This document shows positions 17,669 to 26,830 of a stretch of 54,850 bases of DNA, one piece after another. Within the stretch, counting starts at the first letter, position 1. Each line of letters begins with the position of its first letter. The DNA lies in the NCBI GenBank assembly GCA_910586305.1, contig CAJUGS010000021.1, positions 1 through 54,850 of the forward strand, given 5' to 3'. Under the pieces are notes generated by a model. It ran no database searches and was not told where the DNA came from. It saw only the letters and a list, made by a program, of their open reading frames with translations. The position numbers were made by a program, and so were the translations under genes. The DNA is from an uncultured Duncaniella sp. (GTDB taxonomy: Bacteria > Bacteroidota > Bacteroidia > Bacteroidales > Muribaculaceae).

Positions 17669-18649
17669 ATGTCACAGATACAATGTGTGGGCATCCTCAC
17701 CTCCGGAGGTGACGCCCCAGGCATGAATGCAGCTATCAGAGCCGTCACCCGTTCGGCTATCTACGGCGGTCTGCGCGTCAAAGGTATTTATCGCGGCTAC
17801 AAAGGCCTCATCACCGATGAGATTGTTGAGTTCAAGACCCAGAATGTCTCCAATATCATACAGGCCGGCGGCACTATACTCAAGACTGCGCGTTGCAAAG
17901 AGTTCACCACTCCCGAAGGTCGCCAGCTGGCCTACGACAATCTGAAACGTCAGGAAATCGACGCCCTCGTGGTAATCGGAGGCGACGGTTCGCTTACTGG
18001 TGCCCGTGTTTTCGCCAACGAGTTCAATATTCCCATTATCGGTCTGCCGGGCACAATCGACAATGACCTCTATGGCACCGACTCTACAATAGGATACGAC
18101 ACAGCCCTCAACACCATCATGGAGTGTGTCGACAAGATTCGCGATACAGCCACTTCCCACGAGCGTCTGTTCTTTATAGAGGTGATGGGACGCGATGCCG
18201 GATTCCTCGCCCTCAACGGTGCAATAGCATCAGGAGCCGAAGCAGCGATCATTCCCGAAATATCCACCGAGGTCGACCAGCTCGCCGAGCTTATAGAGCA
18301 CGGCTTCAGAAAGAGCAAGAACTCTTCCATAGTCCTTGTTGCAGAGAGCCCTGTCACCGGAGGTGCTATGGGCCTTGCCGAACGCGTGAAGAATGAATAT
18401 CCCGGCTATGACGTGCGTGTTTCCATTCTCGGCCATCTCCAGCGTGGTGGTTCTCCCACGGCCTTTGACCGTATTCTCGCATCACGCATGGGATCGGCTG
18501 CCATCGACGCTCTTCTTGAGGATCAGCGCAATGTCATGATAGGTGTCCGTAATGACGAAATAGCATATGTGCCCTTCTCCAAGGCTATCAAGAACGACAA
18601 GCCCATCAAGAGAGAACTCATAGAGACCCTTCGCAGGCTGTCTATCTAA
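17669..18649 (+). CDS. pfkA: ATP-dependent 6-phosphofructokinase
   Basis: 326-residue cytosolic glycolytic enzyme that phosphorylates fructose 6-phosphate. Motifs are ILTSGGDAPGMNAAIRA at the N-terminus, VIGGDGSLTGA (Gly rather than Asp after GGD) and LPGTIDNDLYGTDSTIGYDTA. The GGDGS and PGTIDND forms point to ATP rather than pyrophosphate as donor. Then come IEVMGRDAGFLAL and LGHLQRGGSPTAFDR. Length is normal. It has its own promoter and stands 105 bp before the next gene. Confidence 0.97.
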   Translation: MSQIQCVGILTSGGDAPGMNAAIRAVTRSAIYGGLRVKGIYRGYKGLITDEIVEFKTQNVSNIIQAGGTILKTARCKEFTTPEGRQLAYDNLKRQEIDALVVIGGDGSLTGARVFANEFNIPIIGLPGTIDNDLYGTDSTIGYDTALNTIMECVDKIRDTATSHERLFFIEVMGRDAGFLALNGAIASGAEAAIIPEISTEVDQLAELIEHGFRKSKNSSIVLVAESPVTGGAMGLAERVKNEYPGYDVRVSILGHLQRGGSPTAFDRILASRMGSAAIDALLEDQRNVMIGVRNDEIAYVPFSKAIKNDKPIKRELIETLRRLSI

Positions 18650-18753
18650 AGCTCATACAAAATCGTAGAAAAAATGGTGGCAGGGGATAGGCCTCGACAT
18701 ACTGTGGCGTATCTCCTGTCACACTTCACATCCCCACCTACTACACAGAACAA

Positions 18754-19425
18754 ATGATTGAGGTCAAGGATATTGTCAAGAGTTTCGACGGGCTGCGCGT
18801 GCTCGACGGAGTGAGTCTCACCGTGGCCGACGGAGAGTTTCTCTCCATTGTCGGTCCGAGCGGAGCCGGCAAGACAACACTCTTGCAGATAATAGGTTCG
18901 CTTGACGCTCCCGACTCGGGTGCGGTAATCTATGACGGCACAGACATAGTCAGGATGAAAGAGCAGCGTCTGGCTCGGTTTCGCAATCTCAATATGGGAT
19001 TCGTCTTTCAGTTCCACCAGCTCCTGCCCGAGTTTACAGTGACAGAGAATGTGGCGCTTCCGGCCATGATAGCTGGAGAGAGCAGACGAAAAGCCATGTC
19101 ACGTGCCGGAGAATTGCTCGGCAGCCTCGGCCTCGGCGACCGCCTGGACCACAAGCCAGCACAGTTGTCGGGAGGAGAACGCCAGCGCGCGGCTGTGGCT
19201 CGTGCTCTTATCAATGACCCACGTGTGATTCTTGCCGATGAGCCGTCGGGTAGTCTCGATTCTCACAACCGTGACGAACTTTACAACCTCTTCTTCGATC
19301 TCCGGGCCTCGACCGGCAAGACGTTTATCATTGTCACCCACGACGAGTCGCTCGCAACAAATTCCGACCGTGTCATACACATGAAGGATGGGCGTATAGT
19401 CACTCAAGCACCCCCCATGATATGA
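18754..19425 (+). CDS. ABC transporter ATP-binding protein (LolD/MacB-like)
   Basis: 223-residue cytosolic ATPase. Walker A is GPSGAGKTT, the signature is LSGGERQRAAVARAL, Walker B is VILADEPSG, and an H-loop follows in IVTHDE. The insertion EFTVTENVALPAMIAGESRR and overall pattern place it with the LolD/MacB/FtsE group, which usually powers lipoprotein release or macrolide-type export. No permease gene is adjacent, so its partner must lie elsewhere. Its stop overlaps the start of a NigD-like lipoprotein gene as ATGA, implying coupled translation. The LolD assignment is likely but not proven by context. Confidence 0.88.
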   Translation: MIEVKDIVKSFDGLRVLDGVSLTVADGEFLSIVGPSGAGKTTLLQIIGSLDAPDSGAVIYDGTDIVRMKEQRLARFRNLNMGFVFQFHQLLPEFTVTENVALPAMIAGESRRKAMSRAGELLGSLGLGDRLDHKPAQLSGGERQRAAVARALINDPRVILADEPSGSLDSHNRDELYNLFFDLRASTGKTFIIVTHDESLATNSDRVIHMKDGRIVTQAPPMI

Positions 19426-20120
19426 AACACATCTCTGTCCTGTGTCGGCTGTTGTGCGGACTGATGCTGTTCCCGTTCTTGGCCTGTCGAGAAGAAGGGC
19501 TTGATTCTGACGTGGTAATGCCACTCACCGACATCGTAACCTATACGGGCAATCGTGACGGCCATGCAGAGTTCACATTGATCAAGGTCGACGATACCCC
19601 CGAACTTCTGCTCACCGCCGATGCCCCGCTCAACGTGGATTCCGAGCGTGTACCCGGCAGAATGCTCATAACATATATCCCTGAAAGCGGTAGGCCCTAT
19701 GAGAGCGGGTCTATCAGGCTTCTCGGCGCGTCGCTAATCAATTTTGCACCGGTGCGCACCGAATGGCGTGACGAGTATGACCGATGGGATGCCGACGGTG
19801 TGTATCTTTATAGTATGTGGCGTTCCGGCACATATGTCAACCTGCACGTGCGTCTCACTTATTCCACCGATCCAAGATTGTTCTGCCTTGTGGCAGATCC
19901 GTCTACTCTCGAGCAGCCGGTACCCGATCTTTATCTTGTCCACGCGCTTCAGAAGCCCGTGGATAATCATGACAGGGCCTACTACGCATCCTTCGACCTT
20001 TCGCCCGTCTGGAATAGTCCTTCGGTAGAGGGTGTGAGAATCCATGTGGCCAATACCAACCTCGATAAACATATTTTTACATTTACAAAGAACGGCGCTT
20101 CCGGTAATGATGCTAATTAG
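19422..20120 (+). CDS. NigD-like lipoprotein
   Basis: 232-residue lipoprotein with a signal peptide ending PFLAC (Cys22). The body (DTPELLLTADAPL, GRMLITYIPESG, VNLHVRLTY, VHALQKPVDNHDRAYYASFDLSPV) has the two-domain beta-rich look of Bacteroidales NigD-like proteins, named from the nigrescin locus but of mostly unknown role. It overlaps the LolD-like gene by 4 nt (ATGA), so it is made in step with an envelope ABC ATPase. The NigD-like call rests on general resemblance and length only. A 188-bp gap follows with no obvious terminator; a TATTTTTG at 20220-20227 is a weak promoter candidate for the next operon. Confidence 0.65.
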   Translation: MKHISVLCRLLCGLMLFPFLACREEGLDSDVVMPLTDIVTYTGNRDGHAEFTLIKVDDTPELLLTADAPLNVDSERVPGRMLITYIPESGRPYESGSIRLLGASLINFAPVRTEWRDEYDRWDADGVYLYSMWRSGTYVNLHVRLTYSTDPRLFCLVADPSTLEQPVPDLYLVHALQKPVDNHDRAYYASFDLSPVWNSPSVEGVRIHVANTNLDKHIFTFTKNGASGNDAN

Positions 20121-20308
20121 TTATTAATTAGTGATTATTAACAGAGTTGCTCAATCGTTTGGATATTGTGCAATAGGTTAAAAATGCATTATTTGGGACG
20201 CGTTAGGGGATTTTTTTCATATTTTTGTGTTGTATAACATAAAAACATCGTGTCAGACTTAGCCTGCTTTTGCATCCTCTGTCATGCGCGTAAAGATATA
20301 TAAAGTAT

Positions 20309-20539
20309 ATGGCGAATATTATCGGTGCTCTGGATATCGACCGCGAGCGATGCAAGGGATGCAATCTCTGTGTCGTCGCTTGTCCGTGTGATGTCCTGTC
20401 ACTTTCCACCAAAGATGTCAACGACCGAGGTTATCATTATGTCGGTGATACCGCCCCCGACGCCTGTATAGGCTGTGCTGCCTGTGCCACAGTCTGCCCC
20501 GACGGATGCATAACGGTCTATCGGGTGATTGAAAAATAA
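20309..20539 (+). CDS. 2x[4Fe-4S] ferredoxin subunit of 2-oxoacid:ferredoxin oxidoreductase
   Basis: 76-residue ferredoxin-like subunit (delta). Two cluster motifs are visible: CKGCNLCVVACPCDVL and CIGCAACATVCPDGCI. It carries electrons from the thiamine-diphosphate catalytic subunits to free ferredoxin. It is the first of four genes (delta, alpha, beta, gamma) spanning 20309-22955. The ATG follows an A-rich stretch, and no Shine-Dalgarno is needed in this group. It could equally be called KorD or VorD. Confidence 0.93.
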   Translation: MANIIGALDIDRERCKGCNLCVVACPCDVLSLSTKDVNDRGYHYVGDTAPDACIGCAACATVCPDGCITVYRVIEK

Positions 20540-20578
20540 TAGAACAGTATCCATTGCACTTCCACCACTAACTCAGAT

Positions 20579-21661
20579 ATGGAACAAGAAGTAACACTGA
20601 TGAAGGGCAACGAAGCGATAGCCCACGCCGCAGTCAGATACGGTGTCGACGGCTATTTCGGTTATCCCATCACTCCGCAGAGCGAGATACTCGAAACGCT
20701 CGAGGAGCTGATGCCATGGGAGACCACCGGTATGGTGGTGCTCCAGGCCGAAAGCGAGGTTGCCGCCATCAATATGGTCTATGGCGGAGCATCGACAGGC
20801 AAGGCCTGTATGACATCATCCTCAAGCCCCGGTATAAGCCTCAAACAGGAAGGTATATCCTATATAGCGGCCGGAGAACTCCCGGCTCTTATCGTCAACT
20901 GTATGCGCGGAGGTCCCGGCCTCGGCACTATACAGCCGTCGCAGTCCGACTATTTCCAGGCCACTAAAGGTGGCGGCCACGGCGACTATCACATGATAGT
21001 GCTTGCGCCTGCTTCGGTGCAGGAAATGGCTGATTTTGTCGGACTCGGCTTCGACCTCGCCTTTAAATACCGCAACCCGGTGATGATGCTGGCCGACGGC
21101 ATCGTGGGACAGATGATGGAGAAGGTGGTGCTCCCGCCTTTCCGCCCGCGACTCACCGACGAGGAGATTGCGCAAAGATCGCCATGGGCTGTCACCGGAC
21201 GTCCGGAAGGAAGAGGACCCAACGTCCTCACAACCCTTGAGCTTGATCCGCGACTGATGGAGAAGCACAACATCCATCTCCAGGAGAAGTATGATCTCAT
21301 CAAGGCTGAAGAGGTAAGATACGAGGAATTCATGACCGAGGATTGCGAGTATCTTGTCGTGGCTTTCGGCTGTGTGGCACGTATATGCATGAAGGCTGTG
21401 GAGGAGGCTCGCGCACAGGGTCTGAAAGTCGGTCTCCTGCGCCCCATCACTTTGTGGCCCTTCCCGTCGGCCGAAATCTGCCGACTCGGAAAGCAGGTGA
21501 AGGGTATGCTTGTAGCCGAGCTCAATGCCGGACAGATGATAGAGGATGTGCTCCTCAGTCTCGACGAGCGCATTCCTGTACACCACTTCGGGCGTTTCGG
21601 AGGTATTGTTATGGATCCCGACGAGATTTTTGTTGCACTTAAAGAAAAATTCACTTTATGA
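20579..21661 (+). CDS. vorB: 2-oxoacid:ferredoxin oxidoreductase alpha subunit (VorB/KorA)
   Basis: 360-residue subunit of the enzyme that oxidatively decarboxylates 2-oxoacids to acyl-CoA with ferredoxin as acceptor. MKGNEAIAHAAVRYGVDGYFGYPITPQSEI is the N-terminal pyrimidine-binding domain; ASTGKACMTSSSSPGISL and MRGGPGLGTIQPSQSDYFQATKGGGHGD are family-typical. The C-terminal domain (LVVAFGCVARIC, VGLLRPITLWPFP) is the CoA/core domain II. It overlaps the next subunit gene by 4 nt (ATGA). Whether the substrate is 2-oxoglutarate (Kor) or branched-chain 2-oxoacids (Vor) cannot be decided from sequence reading. Confidence 0.93.
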   Translation: MEQEVTLMKGNEAIAHAAVRYGVDGYFGYPITPQSEILETLEELMPWETTGMVVLQAESEVAAINMVYGGASTGKACMTSSSSPGISLKQEGISYIAAGELPALIVNCMRGGPGLGTIQPSQSDYFQATKGGGHGDYHMIVLAPASVQEMADFVGLGFDLAFKYRNPVMMLADGIVGQMMEKVVLPPFRPRLTDEEIAQRSPWAVTGRPEGRGPNVLTTLELDPRLMEKHNIHLQEKYDLIKAEEVRYEEFMTEDCEYLVVAFGCVARICMKAVEEARAQGLKVGLLRPITLWPFPSAEICRLGKQVKGMLVAELNAGQMIEDVLLSLDERIPVHHFGRFGGIVMDPDEIFVALKEKFTL

Positions 21662-22428
21662 CAAGTCCCAAGGATATACGTCGGCCCGAAAACATCGTGG
21701 CCGCAAAACCAAGGCTGCTCAACGACAACACCATGCACTACTGTCCGGGATGCTCCCACGGAGTGGTTCATAAGCTTGTGGCCGAGGTAATCGAGGAGAT
21801 GGGAGCCGAGCACATAGCTATCGGCGTGGCTCCTGTGGGATGTGCTGTCATGGCCTACAACTATCTTGACATAGACTGGATTGAAGCAGCTCATGGCCGT
21901 GCTCCGGCCATAGCAACAGCGGTAAAGCGTCTCAACCCCTCGAAACTGGTGTTTACATATCAGGGCGACGGTGACCTTGCAGCCATAGGAACAGCCGAGA
22001 CTATCCATGCGGCCAACCGAGGAGAGAATATCGCCATTATCTTCATCAACAATGGCATCTACGGTATGACCGGCGGCCAGATGGCCCCCACGACTCTCGA
22101 AGGAATGGTGACCGCCACGACTCCCTATGGCAGACGTGTCGAGCTCAACGGCTATCCGCTCAACATATCAGACCTTGCCACACGTCTCGATGGTACCTGC
22201 TATGTGACCCGTCAGAGTGTCCACACGGCAGCTTCGGTGCGCAAGGCCAAAAAGGCTATTCGAAAGGCGTTTGAGAACTCCATGAACGGCCTGGGAACAT
22301 CCATTGTTGAAATTATGTCAACCTGCGTGTCGGGCTGGAAGATGACTCCCGAGAAAGCAAACGAGTGGATGGAGAAGAATATGTTTGAGAAATACCCTCT
22401 CGGCGATTTAAAAGACGTATCGAAATGA
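21658..22428 (+). CDS. 2-oxoacid:ferredoxin oxidoreductase beta (TPP-binding) subunit
   Basis: 256-residue thiamine-diphosphate-binding subunit. MHYCPGCSHGVVHKL holds the conserved CPGCSH; FTYQGDGDLAAIGTAETIHAANRGENIAIIFINN is the GDG-x(about 27)-N cofactor motif; GMTGGQMAPTT follows. It forms the active site with the alpha subunit. It overlaps alpha at its start and gamma at its end by 4 nt each, so the subunits should be made in equal amounts. Often annotated KorB, VorA or PorB; substrate uncertain as for alpha. Confidence 0.93.
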   Translation: MTSPKDIRRPENIVAAKPRLLNDNTMHYCPGCSHGVVHKLVAEVIEEMGAEHIAIGVAPVGCAVMAYNYLDIDWIEAAHGRAPAIATAVKRLNPSKLVFTYQGDGDLAAIGTAETIHAANRGENIAIIFINNGIYGMTGGQMAPTTLEGMVTATTPYGRRVELNGYPLNISDLATRLDGTCYVTRQSVHTAASVRKAKKAIRKAFENSMNGLGTSIVEIMSTCVSGWKMTPEKANEWMEKNMFEKYPLGDLKDVSK

Positions 22429-22955
22429 AAGAAGAAATCATCATAGCAGGATTCGGCGGCCAGGGAGTGCTCTCCATGGGTAAGATACTTGCCTATGCCG
22501 GACTTATGGGTGGCCTTGAAGTCACCTGGATGCCGTCTTACGGTCCTGAGCAGCGAGGCGGAACGGCTAATGTGACAGTGATCCTGTCCGATTCACCTAT
22601 ATCCAGCCCGGTACTGAATTCCTACGACACCGCAGTGATTCTCAACCAGCAGAGTCTCGACAAGTTTCAGAGTAAGGTGAAGCCCGGTGGAACACTCATA
22701 TACGACCCCTACAGCATTCATCACGCCCCGTCGCGCACGGACATAAAGGTTGTGCCGGTAAATGCTATGGAGGCTACCTTCGAGTTGGGTTCGTCAAAGA
22801 CATATAACATGGTACTTCTCGGAGCGCTCATAAAGCAGCGTCCCCATGTCACGGTAGATGCTGTGATGGCCGGTCTGAAGAAGGCTCTTCCAGAGCGTCA
22901 CCACCATCTTCTGCCTGTCAACAAACAGGCCATCCTAAAGGGAATGGAACTGTAA
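22425..22955 (+). CDS. 2-oxoacid:ferredoxin oxidoreductase gamma subunit
   Basis: 176-residue gamma subunit. GFGGQGVLSMGKILAYAG at the N-terminus and MPSYGPEQRGGTANVTVILSDSPISSP are the hallmark motifs. It completes the four-gene complex and overlaps the beta gene by 4 nt. A 13-bp perfect hairpin 20 nt after its stop probably ends the transcript. Confidence 0.94.
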   Translation: MKEEIIIAGFGGQGVLSMGKILAYAGLMGGLEVTWMPSYGPEQRGGTANVTVILSDSPISSPVLNSYDTAVILNQQSLDKFQSKVKPGGTLIYDPYSIHHAPSRTDIKVVPVNAMEATFELGSSKTYNMVLLGALIKQRPHVTVDAVMAGLKKALPERHHHLLPVNKQAILKGMEL

Positions 22956-22975
22956 GTACGTAATATTTCAGACAT

Positions 22976-23020
22976 TCAGAGACGCATCGGCCGGGCAATC
23001 CCTGCGTGATGCGTCTCTGA
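22976..23020 (+). terminator. Hairpin after the oxidoreductase operon
   Basis: Perfect 13-bp inverted repeat TCAGAGACGCATC / GATGCGTCTCTGA with a 19-nt loop, 20 nt after the last stop codon. No T-run follows, so it may act as a terminator only with help, or as a 3'-end stabiliser. Confidence 0.6.
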
Positions 23021-23048
23021 GCTATTATGCATCTACCTGTTGTTCAGG

Positions 23049-23080
23049 TTTGGTCAATCGGATATTAAGGTGTAACTTTG
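23049..23080 (+). promoter_or_regulatory. Promoter of the M16 peptidase gene
   Basis: TTTG (23049-23052), 20 bp, TAACTTTG (23073-23080): an exact match to the Bacteroidetes housekeeping consensus. The start point predicted about 4 nt downstream is only some 5 nt before the ATG at 23089, so the mRNA would have almost no leader. Confidence 0.75.
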
Positions 23081-23088
23081 CAGCCGAT

Positions 23089-24306
23089 ATGGAAACAGAA
23101 TTACATTACTCGACCCTTTCCACAGGTCTTAGTGTGGTTGTGAGGCATAGGCCCGGCGCGGTGGTAGAGCATTGCGGTGTGGCTGTCAATGCCGGTAGTC
23201 GCGATGAGGAGCCCGACCGGTATGGACTGGCGCATTTTGTGGAACACACTATTTTTAAGGGCACTGCGCGTCGTCGTGCCTGGCATATACTCAACCGTAT
23301 GGAAAGAGTCGGAGGAGAGCTCAACGCCTATACCACCAAGGAAGAGACGATGCTGTATTCCATCTTTCCGGCAGGCAATCTTGCCCGTGCCCTCGATTTG
23401 ATTTCCGATCTTGTTGCCGGTTCTAATTTCCCTGCGGTAGAGATTGATCGCGAACGTCAGGTGGTGTGTGATGAAATAGACACATATCTCGATATACCTT
23501 CCGAGGGGATATTCGACGATTTCGAAGAGCTGATATTTGCAGGCTCATCTCTGGCCCATCCTATTCTCGGGTCGAGAGAGAGTGTCGGACGTCTTGACAC
23601 TGAGGTGTGCCGCAGCTATCTGGAGCGGTTCTATACACCGGGCGAGATGGTGCTGTTTTATAGCGGTCCCGAGCGTCCCGACCGTTTCCTCTCCATGGCT
23701 GAGCGATATTTCTCAGTGCTGGTGCGTACAGACTCGCCGCGTATGCGCAAGTCGCCCCCGGCTGTAGAGCGGTTTTCCGAGACGAGAAGAATCGGTACAC
23801 ACCAGGCGCACACTGTGCTTGGGGCGAGAGTACCCGGAATGGACGATGACAAGAGATATGCCATGTCGCTGCTCACCAATATACTCGGAGGTCCTGGAAT
23901 GAACTCGCTGCTCAACGTCGCCTTGCGCGAGCGTCGAGGCCTTGTCTACACAATCGATGCTTCCACATCGCTTATGACCGATGCCGGACTTTTCACAGTG
24001 TATTTCGGCTGTGACGAGGAGGATGTGGAACGTTGTTGTCGTCTGGTGGAAGGGGTCATAGGCCCGCTGAGAGAGACCTGTGTTTCAGAGCGTAAACTCT
24101 CGGAGGCCAAAAGACAGTATATGGGACAGCTCACAGTGGCTTCGACCCAGACCGAGCAATCCACACTCTCCATGGCCCGCAGCACTCTCTACAGAGGTTG
24201 CGCCATGACAACATCTGAGGTGATGGAATCGATCCGCTCCGTCACTGCTGAAGACTTGCGCGAGTGTGCATCGCGTTTGTCTCTGTCACGACTGACGCTT
24301 CTCTGA
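23089..24306 (+). CDS. M16-family zinc metallopeptidase
   Basis: 405-residue insulinase-like peptidase. HFVEHTIFKG is the zinc-binding HxxEH motif in inverted form, and ERQVVCDEIDTY about 75 residues later supplies the third ligand Glu. The second domain contains LTNILGGPGMNSLLNVALRERRGLVYTIDA, the R/Y substrate-binding element. There is no signal peptide, so it is cytosolic, similar to YmxG/PqqL-like processing peptidases. An upstream TTG at 23050 is in frame but lies inside the promoter, so the ATG at 23089 is chosen. It is convergent with, and overlaps by 21 bp, the phosphoesterase gene. Confidence 0.93.
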   Translation: METELHYSTLSTGLSVVVRHRPGAVVEHCGVAVNAGSRDEEPDRYGLAHFVEHTIFKGTARRRAWHILNRMERVGGELNAYTTKEETMLYSIFPAGNLARALDLISDLVAGSNFPAVEIDRERQVVCDEIDTYLDIPSEGIFDDFEELIFAGSSLAHPILGSRESVGRLDTEVCRSYLERFYTPGEMVLFYSGPERPDRFLSMAERYFSVLVRTDSPRMRKSPPAVERFSETRRIGTHQAHTVLGARVPGMDDDKRYAMSLLTNILGGPGMNSLLNVALRERRGLVYTIDASTSLMTDAGLFTVYFGCDEEDVERCCRLVEGVIGPLRETCVSERKLSEAKRQYMGQLTVASTQTEQSTLSMARSTLYRGCAMTTSEVMESIRSVTAEDLRECASRLSLSRLTLL

Positions 24307-24801
24307 GCGTTTGGCGAGTTCGATTACGTCGAGTTCGCCTATGTGTCCGTTGTCGAGTGACAGTTTCACGAGTGTGCGCACAGTCTGCCATCCGTGGTAA
24401 CCTGCGGCTCCGGGGTTTATGTGTAGCAGCCCGAGGCGCGCGTCGGGCATCACTTTCAGTATGTGGCTATGGCCGCAGACGAAAAGATTTATTCTGTTTT
24501 CGGCAAGCATCCGTGCCATTCCCGGAGCATATTTTCCGGGATAGCCGCCGATGTGTGTTAGGAATATCCTGACTCCTTCGAGTTCGAAACACTCTGCTTC
24601 GCGGCATCGGCGACACACGTCGCCATGGTCGATGTTTCCTCTCACGGCTCTCACCACCGGCGCCACCTCCTCGAGTCGGGCTATTATGGAGATATCGCCT
24701 ACATCGCCGGCGTGCCATATTTCGTCGCATCCTGCAAAGTGGATGGCATAACGGTCGTCCCAGCATGAATGGGTGTCGGAGAGAATCCCTATGCGTTTCA
24801 T
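24286..24801 (-). CDS. YfcE/MJ0936-type metallophosphoesterase
   Basis: 171-residue cytosolic phosphodiesterase-like protein. Metal-binding motifs appear in order: GILSDTH, HAGDVGD, VRGNID, THIGGYPGKY and CGHSHI, followed by INPGAAGYHG. Length fits the YfcE family. Its ATG overlaps the stop of the frameshifted glycosidase-like gene upstream as ATGA, so its translation may depend on ribosomes finishing that gene. A longer frame to 24945 would run through that gene's coding sequence and is rejected. The physiological substrate is unknown. Confidence 0.93.
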   Translation of the reverse strand: MKRIGILSDTHSCWDDRYAIHFAGCDEIWHAGDVGDISIIARLEEVAPVVRAVRGNIDHGDVCRRCREAECFELEGVRIFLTHIGGYPGKYAPGMARMLAENRINLFVCGHSHILKVMPDARLGLLHINPGAAGYHGWQTVRTLVKLSLDNGHIGELDVIELAKRSEKRQS

Positions 24802-26830
24802 TTTTTCAGCAGCTTTATTTCGTTGAGCAGTATGGTGGAGTTTACGTAGTAGAGCGATAGTTTGTTGTATCCGTCCTTGAGAGGCACGGTGATGGTGGTT
24901 GATGTCTGCGTGGTCACCCAGTCGTTGCGTCTGACCGGAGGGCATATCACACGGCCTGCCGGTAGTCCGTTGACTTCGACTGTGCGCACTGCTGTCTCGT
25001 CATACCCGTTGGAGTATATTATATTCAGAAAGTAGTCTCCCGGAGCAGGGGCGTTGACATAGAACGTCAGGCGGGTATTGTGGCGTGCGGCCAGCTCGAT
25101 ATAGCGTGTGGCTGTCTCGCGGTCTCTGATAAGATGTAGCGGCGAACGGCGTGGTGTAATGGTCAAGGATGGGATGGATATTATGTCGGACGGGTCGGCG
25201 AGTATGTGCCCGCGTGGAGAGAATCCCGTGACAGGAGGATTGCCTGTCGTGACCGGTACTATGTTGATTATGTTCGTGCCTCCTCCGTCGGGTGTGTAGT
25301 GCTTGTTGTCGCTGCGTTCCATCAATACGCCGTTGACATAGATATCATAGACGGTTTCCTCGTCATCGTCGGTGATTGTTGCCTCTCGCGACCGGTTCCA
25401 GTAAACTTTTGGCATCGGTGGCATTTTGGCCTCGGCTGAGGATGGGAGGGCACGTTCGTGAAGCGAGTTACCCGACATTGTGATTTTGAGGGTGTGCTTT
25501 CCTTTGATGTCGGCGGGTATGAAGGCCGATGTGGCAGGTGTGTCGTCGAGTGAGGCAGAGGCTATGCGGTCGCCTGTACCGTTGATTGAGATTGTTATTT
25601 CGGCCTCGCGATACTTGAATCCGCGCAGGATGTGAGGTCCGCTGAGAATGGCGGGTATGATGGGGGTTATCTCTATTCCGCGTGATGTGAAATTGAGTCC
25701 GAGCAGTCCCTTGACAAGCAGGGCCGGCCATGCATATGGTGCCGGAGACTCGAGGCTCATGGCCCATAGAGAGCCTATGGCGAGTTTGAGTGCGGCAGGG
25801 TCGCGTACAATCGCCGCGGCAAGACCATAGAGTGTCTGCACCTCGGGGGTGATTTTCCGTGGGGGTCGGGTGACGGATAGGTAATAGGAAGGCCTGCGGG
25901 AAGAGATATGGCTGAACCGACACCGGCAGCCGACATCTCTTCGGTGGCAATTCCGGAAAGTGTGCAGAGAGCGCCGGCGAAGTTGTCGGACAATGGTGAC
26001 GGTATGGGATATAAGTCGCCATAAAGATAGGCGGAGTATCGACTGCGGGCCGGTTCCCAAAAGGTGTCGTTGATGGCCTCGCGGAGTGTGTTTGCCTTGT
26101 GTCTCCACTCGCTCTCTTCGTCGAGCCCGAGTGTGGCGGCCATGTCGGCTGCGGCTTTGAGTGTGAGATATCGCCAGGTATTGACTCCAAGTGATTTCAC
26201 CTGGAGCAGGTCGGAGGTCTGCATCCACGACGGGAAGAAGTCCCCGGCGGGTGTGAGGTATTGAGGCACGCCTGTGGCGAGTATGTCGGTGCCGACGGAT
26301 TGCTCTTTAAGTGATGTGCAGATTGTGCGGTAGGCTTCCGCAAGCCATTTCTTATTACCGGTGACGCAGTATACTTCCCATGCGGCGGCTCCCCAAGGGG
26401 TTGAATCTATAGGTCTGGAATTGTAGGGAATGCGTTTCTTTTGCGACGACTCGGCTATGGCTCTAAGCTGTCTCATTGATTTTTCCGGATCAATGAATGC
26501 CATTGACAGGAATATATCGGTCTCTGACAGGGATGACGAGTCGGTTGTTTCGCTAATGGCCTTGGCAAATAGCGCGTCGGCCATGCGTGATGTGGATCTC
26601 AGGCGTAAACCGCTATTGACGGCCTCGCCTTTCCAGGCGTTGGTGATTTCGTTTGCCGACAGCGCATTGTATTCTTTCCCCCCGGCTATGATGCTGTCAG
26701 GGTAAACTTCTATTCCGTCGGCCTTGTAGACCGATTCCTTTTCGGACCCGGATATATCGGTGCATCCGTAGTATATTGCTGCGGAGAGCGCGATTATGAT
26801 TATGGGCAGGAAACGGTTCATTATAGTCAT
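24798..26830 (-). pseudogene. Six-hairpin glycosidase-like lipoprotein gene broken by a one-base frameshift
   Basis: Two reading frames join to one protein of about 677 residues. The first (26830 down to about 25857) starts with a lipoprotein signal (AAIYYGC, Cys23) and has helical repeats such as YNSRPIDSTPWGAAAWEVYCVTGNKKWLAEAYR, like an (alpha/alpha)6 glycosidase. At the TTTT run 25853-25856 (AAAA on the coding strand) the frame must gain one base. Restored, it reads YPSPDPHGKITPEVQTLYGL and continues through a beta-rich C-terminus ending NEIKLLKK at 24798. Unshifted, the first frame continues as nonsense to 25775. The cause may be mutation or sequencing/assembly error. No exact family is recognised; a catalytic pair cannot be named with confidence. 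Confidence 0.75.

Noticed and set aside
20989..22008. 339-codon minus-strand frame across the oxidoreductase alpha and beta genes
   Set aside because: Both plus-strand subunits carry clear catalytic motifs through the same region; the minus frame is Ser/Arg/Pro-rich and without recognisable domains.
24802..24945. 48-residue N-terminal extension of the phosphoesterase
   Set aside because: It overlaps the conserved C-terminus of the upstream glycosidase-like gene in another frame; the YfcE family starts at MKRIGILSDTH.
25853..25856. Programmed ribosomal frameshifting at the AAAA run
   Set aside because: The run is short, no slippery heptamer or following pseudoknot is evident, and the protein family is not one known for recoding; mutation or sequence error is simpler.
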